Below are positions 15,501 to 18,453 of a stretch of DNA of 18,453 nucleotides, piece after piece. Each line of letters opens with the position of its first letter. The stretch's first letter is position 1. The DNA comes from DATBGO01 sp050011895 (GTDB lineage Bacteria; Actinomycetota; Actinomycetes; Streptosporangiales; Streptosporangiaceae), in NCBI GenBank assembly GCA_050011895.1, contig JBEKIF010000089.1, positions 1-18,453 on the forward strand. The letters run 5' to 3'. Made by a program: the position numbers and the translations under genes. The notes below the pieces were generated by a model. That model saw nothing but the letters and a program-made list of their open reading frames with translations, was not told the DNA's origin and searched no databases.

Positions 15501-18453
15501 CGGTGGCGCCGACGGCGACGTTCTCGCAGCCGGTGACGCCGGGCACGGTGTCGTTTACCATGGTCGATTCCGGCGGGAACACCGTGGCCGGGACGGTGAG
15601 CTTCAACGCCGCGGACACGGTGGCGACGTTCACGCCGACGAACCCGCTGGCGGCCGGTACTACGTACAAGGCGACGGTGTCGGGGGCGCAGAACGCCTCG
15701 GGCACGCCGATGAGCGGCCCGTCCTCGTGGAATTTCACGACCGCTTGGCAGTGCCCGTGCAGTATCTGGCAGGACGGGACGCCGACCGGCGCGGCAGACA
15801 CGACCGATACCAGCGCCATAACCCTTGGCGTGCAGTTCCAGGCGGCCAGCAGCGGGTACATCACCGGGGTCCGGTTCTACAAGGAGGCCGATAACGCCGG
15901 CACCCAGACCGGCGGCTTGTGGACCGCCTCGGGGACGTTGCTGGCGTCGGGGACGTTCAGCAACGAGACCGCGTCGGGGTGGCAGGAGCTGGACTTCTCC
16001 AGCCCGGTGGCGGTCACCGCGGGGACCACGTACGTGGCGTCGTATTTCACCAGCGCCGGGCATTACGCGGCCACCCAGCAGGGGCTGGCGTCGGCGGTGG
16101 CCAACGGGCCGCTGACCGCGCTGGCCGGCGGCGGGGTCTACGCCTACGGCTCGTCGAACACGTTCCCCACCAGCGCCTATGCGGCGTCCAACTACTGGGT
16201 CGACGTGGTGTACTCGCCGACATCGGGCAGCACGCCGCCGGCGGTGACGACGGTGACGCCTAGTTCGGGGGCGAGCGGTGTTGCGGTGTCGGTGGCGCCG
16301 ACGGCGACGTTCTCCCAGCCGGTGACGCCGGGCACGGTGTCGTTCACCGTGAAGAATTCGGGCGGGAACAGCGTGGCCGGGTCGGTGAGCTTCAACGCCG
16401 CGGACACGGTGGCGACGTTCACCCCGTCCAGCTCGCTGGCCGGGAGCACCAGCTACACCGCGACGGTGTCGGGGGCGCAGAACGCCTCGGGGACGCCGAT
16501 GAGCAGCCCGTTCTCGTGGAGCTTCAGCACCGGCTCGGTGGGTTCGTGCCCCTGCAGCATCTGGCAGGACGGGACGCCGACCGGCGCGTCGGACACGACC
16601 GATGCCAGCGCGATAACGCTGGGGGTGCAGTTCCAGGCGGCCAGCAGCGGGTACATTACGGGGGTCCGGTTCTACAAGGAGGCCGACAACACCGGCACCC
16701 AGATCGGCGGTTTGTGGACCGCCTCGGGCACGTTGCTGGCCAGTGGCACGTTCAGCAACGAGACCGCGTCGGGGTGGCAGGAGCTGGACTTCTCCTCCCC
16801 GGTGGCGGTCACCGCGGGGACCACGTACGTGGCGTCGTATTTCACCAGCACCGGGCATTACGCGGCCACCCAGAACGGGCTGGCGTCGGCGGTGACGAAC
16901 GGGCCGCTGACCGCGCTGGCCGGCGGCGGGGTCTACGCCTACGGCTCGTCGAACACGTTCCCCACCAGCGCCTACCTGGCGTCCAACTACTGGGTCGACG
17001 TGGTCTACTCGCAGACATCGGGCGCCACGGTCCCGGGGGCGCCGACGGGGGTGTCGGCGACGGCGGGTAACGGGTCGGCGTCGGTGAGCTGGACGGCGCC
17101 GGGCAGTGGCGGCAGCGCGATCACGAGTTACACGGTGACGCCGTATGTTGGGTCGGCGGCGCAGACGCCGGTGACGGTGTCCGGCAGCCCGCCGGCCACT
17201 AAGGCGACGGTGACCGGGCTGACCAATGGGACTAGTTATACGTTCACGGTGTCGGCGACCAACGCGGTCGGCACCGGGCCGGCTTCGTCGCCGTCGAATG
17301 CGGTGGCGCCGAGTGTGCCGCCCACGGTGACGGCCGTGACGCCTAGTTCGGGGGCGAGCGGTGTTGCGGTGTCGGTGGCGCCGTCGGCGACGTTCTCGCA
17401 GCCGGTGACGCCGGGCACGGTGTCATTCACGGTGGTGAACTCGGCCGGGAACACCGTGGCGGGGTCGGTGAGTTTCAACGGCGCGGACACGGTCGCGACG
17501 TTCACGCCGACCAGCTCGCTGGCTGGGAGCACCACCTACACGGCGACGGTGTCAGGGGCGCAGAATGCCTCCGGGACGCCGATGAGCAGCCCGTTCTCGT
17601 GGAGTTTCACCACTGCTGGGCAGCCGTGCCCGTGCAGTATCTGGCAGGACGGGACGCCGACCGGTTCGTCGGACACGACCGATGCCAGCGCAGTGACCCT
17701 GGGGGTGCAGTTCCAGGCCGCCAGCAGCGGGTACATCACCGGTGTCCGGTTCTACAAGGAGTCCGATAACACCGGCACCCAGATCGGCGGTTTGTGGACC
17801 GCCTCGGGGACGTTGCTGGCCAGCGGGACGTTCAGCAACGAAACCGCGTCCGGGTGGCAGGAGCTGGACTTCTCCGCGCCGGTGGCGGTCACCGCGGGGA
17901 CGACGTATGTGGCGTCGTATTTCACCAGCACCGGGCATTACGCGGCGACCCAGAACGGGCTGGCCTCGGCGGTGACCAACGGGCCGCTGACCGCGCTGGC
18001 CGGCGGCGGGGTCTACGCCTACGGCTCGTCCAACACCTTCCCCACCAGCGCCTACCTGGCGTCGAACTACTGGGTTGATGTGGTGTATTCGCAGTCGGGC
18101 AGCACGCCGCCGGTGGTGACGACGGAGTCGCCTAGTTCGGGGGCGACGGGTGTCGCGGTGTCGGCGGCGCCGTCGGCGACGTTCTCGCAGCCGGTGCAGC
18201 CGGGCACGGTGTCGTTCACGGTGAAGGATTCGGGCGGGAACAGCGTGGCGGGGTCGGTGAGTTTCAACGCCGCGGACACGGTGGCGACGTTCACCCCGTC
18301 CAGCTCGCTGGCCGGGAGCACTACCTACACGGCGGCGGTGTCGGGGGCGCAGAATGCCTCGGGGACGCCGATGAGCGGCCCGTTCTCGTGGAGCTTCAGC
18401 ACCGGCGCGGTGGCGCAGTGCCCGTGCAGTATCTGGCAGGACGGGACGCCGAC
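12585..18453 (+). CDS. Giant secreted modular protein (dimethylformamidase-beta-like, Ig, Fn3, Big_5, DUF4082), frameshifted and partial
   Basis: ATG at 12585 follows a strong GGGGAGG site. Residues about 10-35 form a signal peptide (a basic start then a hydrophobic core), so the product is exported. The N-terminal domain matches the dimethylformamidase-beta-like family: DPTIQGFATSISVDVGQTVYF, then HIDILRLGYYQGDGARK, LFQTDDETWQAYNTYGG and VSYNRPF. As written, the first frame stops at 13605-13607. From about 13520 the homology (VYLTAGHDEYWSG, then DAGVNLAFFTGNESFWKTRW) continues in the -1 frame and stays open to the window edge, 4.9 kb. Modules follow: Ig-like 14330-14626, DUF4082 14633-15148, Fn3 15161-15442, then Big_5 and DUF4082 units with one more Fn3. 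The true product is either disrupted here or the break is an error. The domains suggest binding or degrading an extracellular polymer; no catalytic role is proven. Confidence 0.85.
12708..12761 (+). repeat. Three 18-bp tandem repeats after the signal peptide
   Basis: Three consecutive 18-bp units encode VRSPAS, MRSAAS and VRSAAA, just after the hydrophobic core of the exoprotein signal and before the mature domain (NPCGPPVTS). They form a short basic/alanine linker. A looser VRSLSLAS precedes them. Confidence 0.75.
14633..15148 (+). repeat. DUF4082 module 1 (divergent copy)
   Basis: Begins CPCSIWGTNVTP and ends NYYVDPVFSP. It is 516 nt, longer than the others, because the GHYSEDGYYFYTTPP to ALRNTNG part carries extra residues. 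Its sequence is visibly more diverged than copies 2-4, suggesting it is the older copy or under different selection. DUF4082 has no known function; it has a beta-rich, jelly-roll-like look and is often found in secreted proteins. Confidence 0.85.
15161..15442 (+). repeat. Fibronectin type III module 1
   Basis: About 94 residues from PPGPVGNVSATAANASANL to NAVTPN, with the usual Fn3 marks: LTWSAP, TTYTVTPY, TVTGLTNGTTYTFTVT. It links DUF4082 module 1 to the following Big_5 unit and probably acts as a spacer. Confidence 0.88.
15446..16219 (+). repeat. Big_5 module 1 plus DUF4082 module 2
   Basis: The Big_5 Ig-like part (15446-15751) has VTPSAGSTGNAVSVAPTATF, then VTPGTVSF, VSFNAADTVATFTP and ATVSGAQNASGTPM. 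It is followed directly by DUF4082 copy 2 (15752-16219, exactly 468 nt), which begins CPCSIWQDGTPTG and ends NYWVDVVYSP. This pair is the repeating unit of the protein. Confidence 0.88.
16235..17014 (+). repeat. Big_5 module 2 plus DUF4082 module 3
   Basis: Second unit of the same make-up: Big_5 at 16235-16546 and DUF4082 at 16547-17014 (468 nt). The CPCSIW starts of copies 2 and 3 are 795 bp apart. At 16261-16320 it differs from the matching part of the next Big_5 (17344-17403) at 2 of 60 bases, counted by eye. Confidence 0.88.
17030..17314 (+). repeat. Fibronectin type III module 2
   Basis: About 95 residues from VPGAPTGVSATAGNGSASV to NAVAPS, with SWTAPGSGG, SYTVTPYVGSAAQTP and TVTGLTNGTSYTFTVSATN. 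It is the same type as the first Fn3 and accounts for the 285-bp longer spacing between DUF4082 copies 3 and 4. Confidence 0.88.
17318..18094 (+). repeat. Big_5 module 3 plus DUF4082 module 4
   Basis: Big_5 at 17318-17626 and DUF4082 at 17627-18094 (468 nt). At 17761-17820 the DUF4082 differs from copy 3 (16681-16740) at 3 of 60 bases, counted by eye. All module junctions keep the same reading frame. Confidence 0.88.
18107..18453 (+). repeat. Big_5 module 4 and start of DUF4082 module 5
   Basis: Big_5 at 18107-18418, then CPCSIWQDGTP from 18419 opens a fifth DUF4082, cut by the window end. The spacing from copy 4 is 792 bp, so the array continues to the right for an unknown number of units. 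Confidence 0.85.

Noticed and set aside
15206..16858. 550-codon open frame on the minus strand
   Set aside because: It lies opposite the Big_5/DUF4082/Fn3 array, is rich in Arg and Gly, repeats with the same period and matches no protein type; GC-rich coding DNA often leaves the opposite strand open.
15446..18453. CRISPR or non-coding repeat array
   Set aside because: Periods are 780-1080 bp, all multiples of three, in one open frame with recognised domains; these are protein modules.
1..18453. Transposase, integrase, tRNA or rRNA genes
   Set aside because: I looked for these and saw none that I could support.

Overview
The window looks like chromosomal DNA of a high-GC Gram-positive bacterium (Actinomycetota). 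Third codon positions are mostly G or C, and GTG starts are frequent. Secreted proteins carry Tat or lipoprotein signals, and the large DUF4082 / dimethylformamidase-like exoprotein is of a kind common in actinomycetes. I cannot name a genus from the sequence alone.

Positions 17-7670 (+ strand) hold a seven-gene nucleotide-sugar / amino-sugar cluster. In order it encodes a Gfo/Idh/MocA dehydrogenase, an extended SDR epimerase/dehydratase, a DegT-family aminotransferase-like protein, a NeuD/PglD-type acyltransferase, a WlbC/WbpE/FdtB-like DegT aminotransferase, another DegT aminotransferase closely related to the first, and a protein built of two flavin-reductase-like domains. The first six genes overlap by 4, 4, 4, 4 and 1 nt, so they should be translationally coupled. 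The logic is oxidation of a sugar hydroxyl to a ketone, amination by DegT enzymes and N-acylation, suggesting a doubly amino-modified sugar for a surface glycan or glycoside. The most striking detail is that the first DegT protein has Met where the PLP-binding lysine should be, while its paralogue three genes downstream keeps the lysine.

Positions about 7770-9694 (- strand) are accessory. They hold an uncharacterised protein with a possible GNAT-like C-terminal part, a short relic of a sugar-1-kinase (GHMP family) C-terminus, and a one-pass membrane protein with 21-bp and 63-bp internal duplications.

Positions 9822-12331 (- strand) are an efeO-efeB pair: an iron-binding lipoprotein and a Tat-exported DyP-type heme peroxidase, overlapping by 4 nt. 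The ferrous permease efeU is not in the window. The EfeO HxxE motif reads YxxE.

Positions 12585 to the right edge (+ strand) encode a very large secreted modular protein: a dimethylformamidase-beta-like N-terminal region, an Ig-like domain, then repeated Big_5, DUF4082 and fibronectin-III modules running off the window. The reading frame is broken near 13520, inside the N-terminal domain, by what looks like a small deletion or an assembly error. The DUF4082 copies 2-4 are exactly 468 nt each and very similar.
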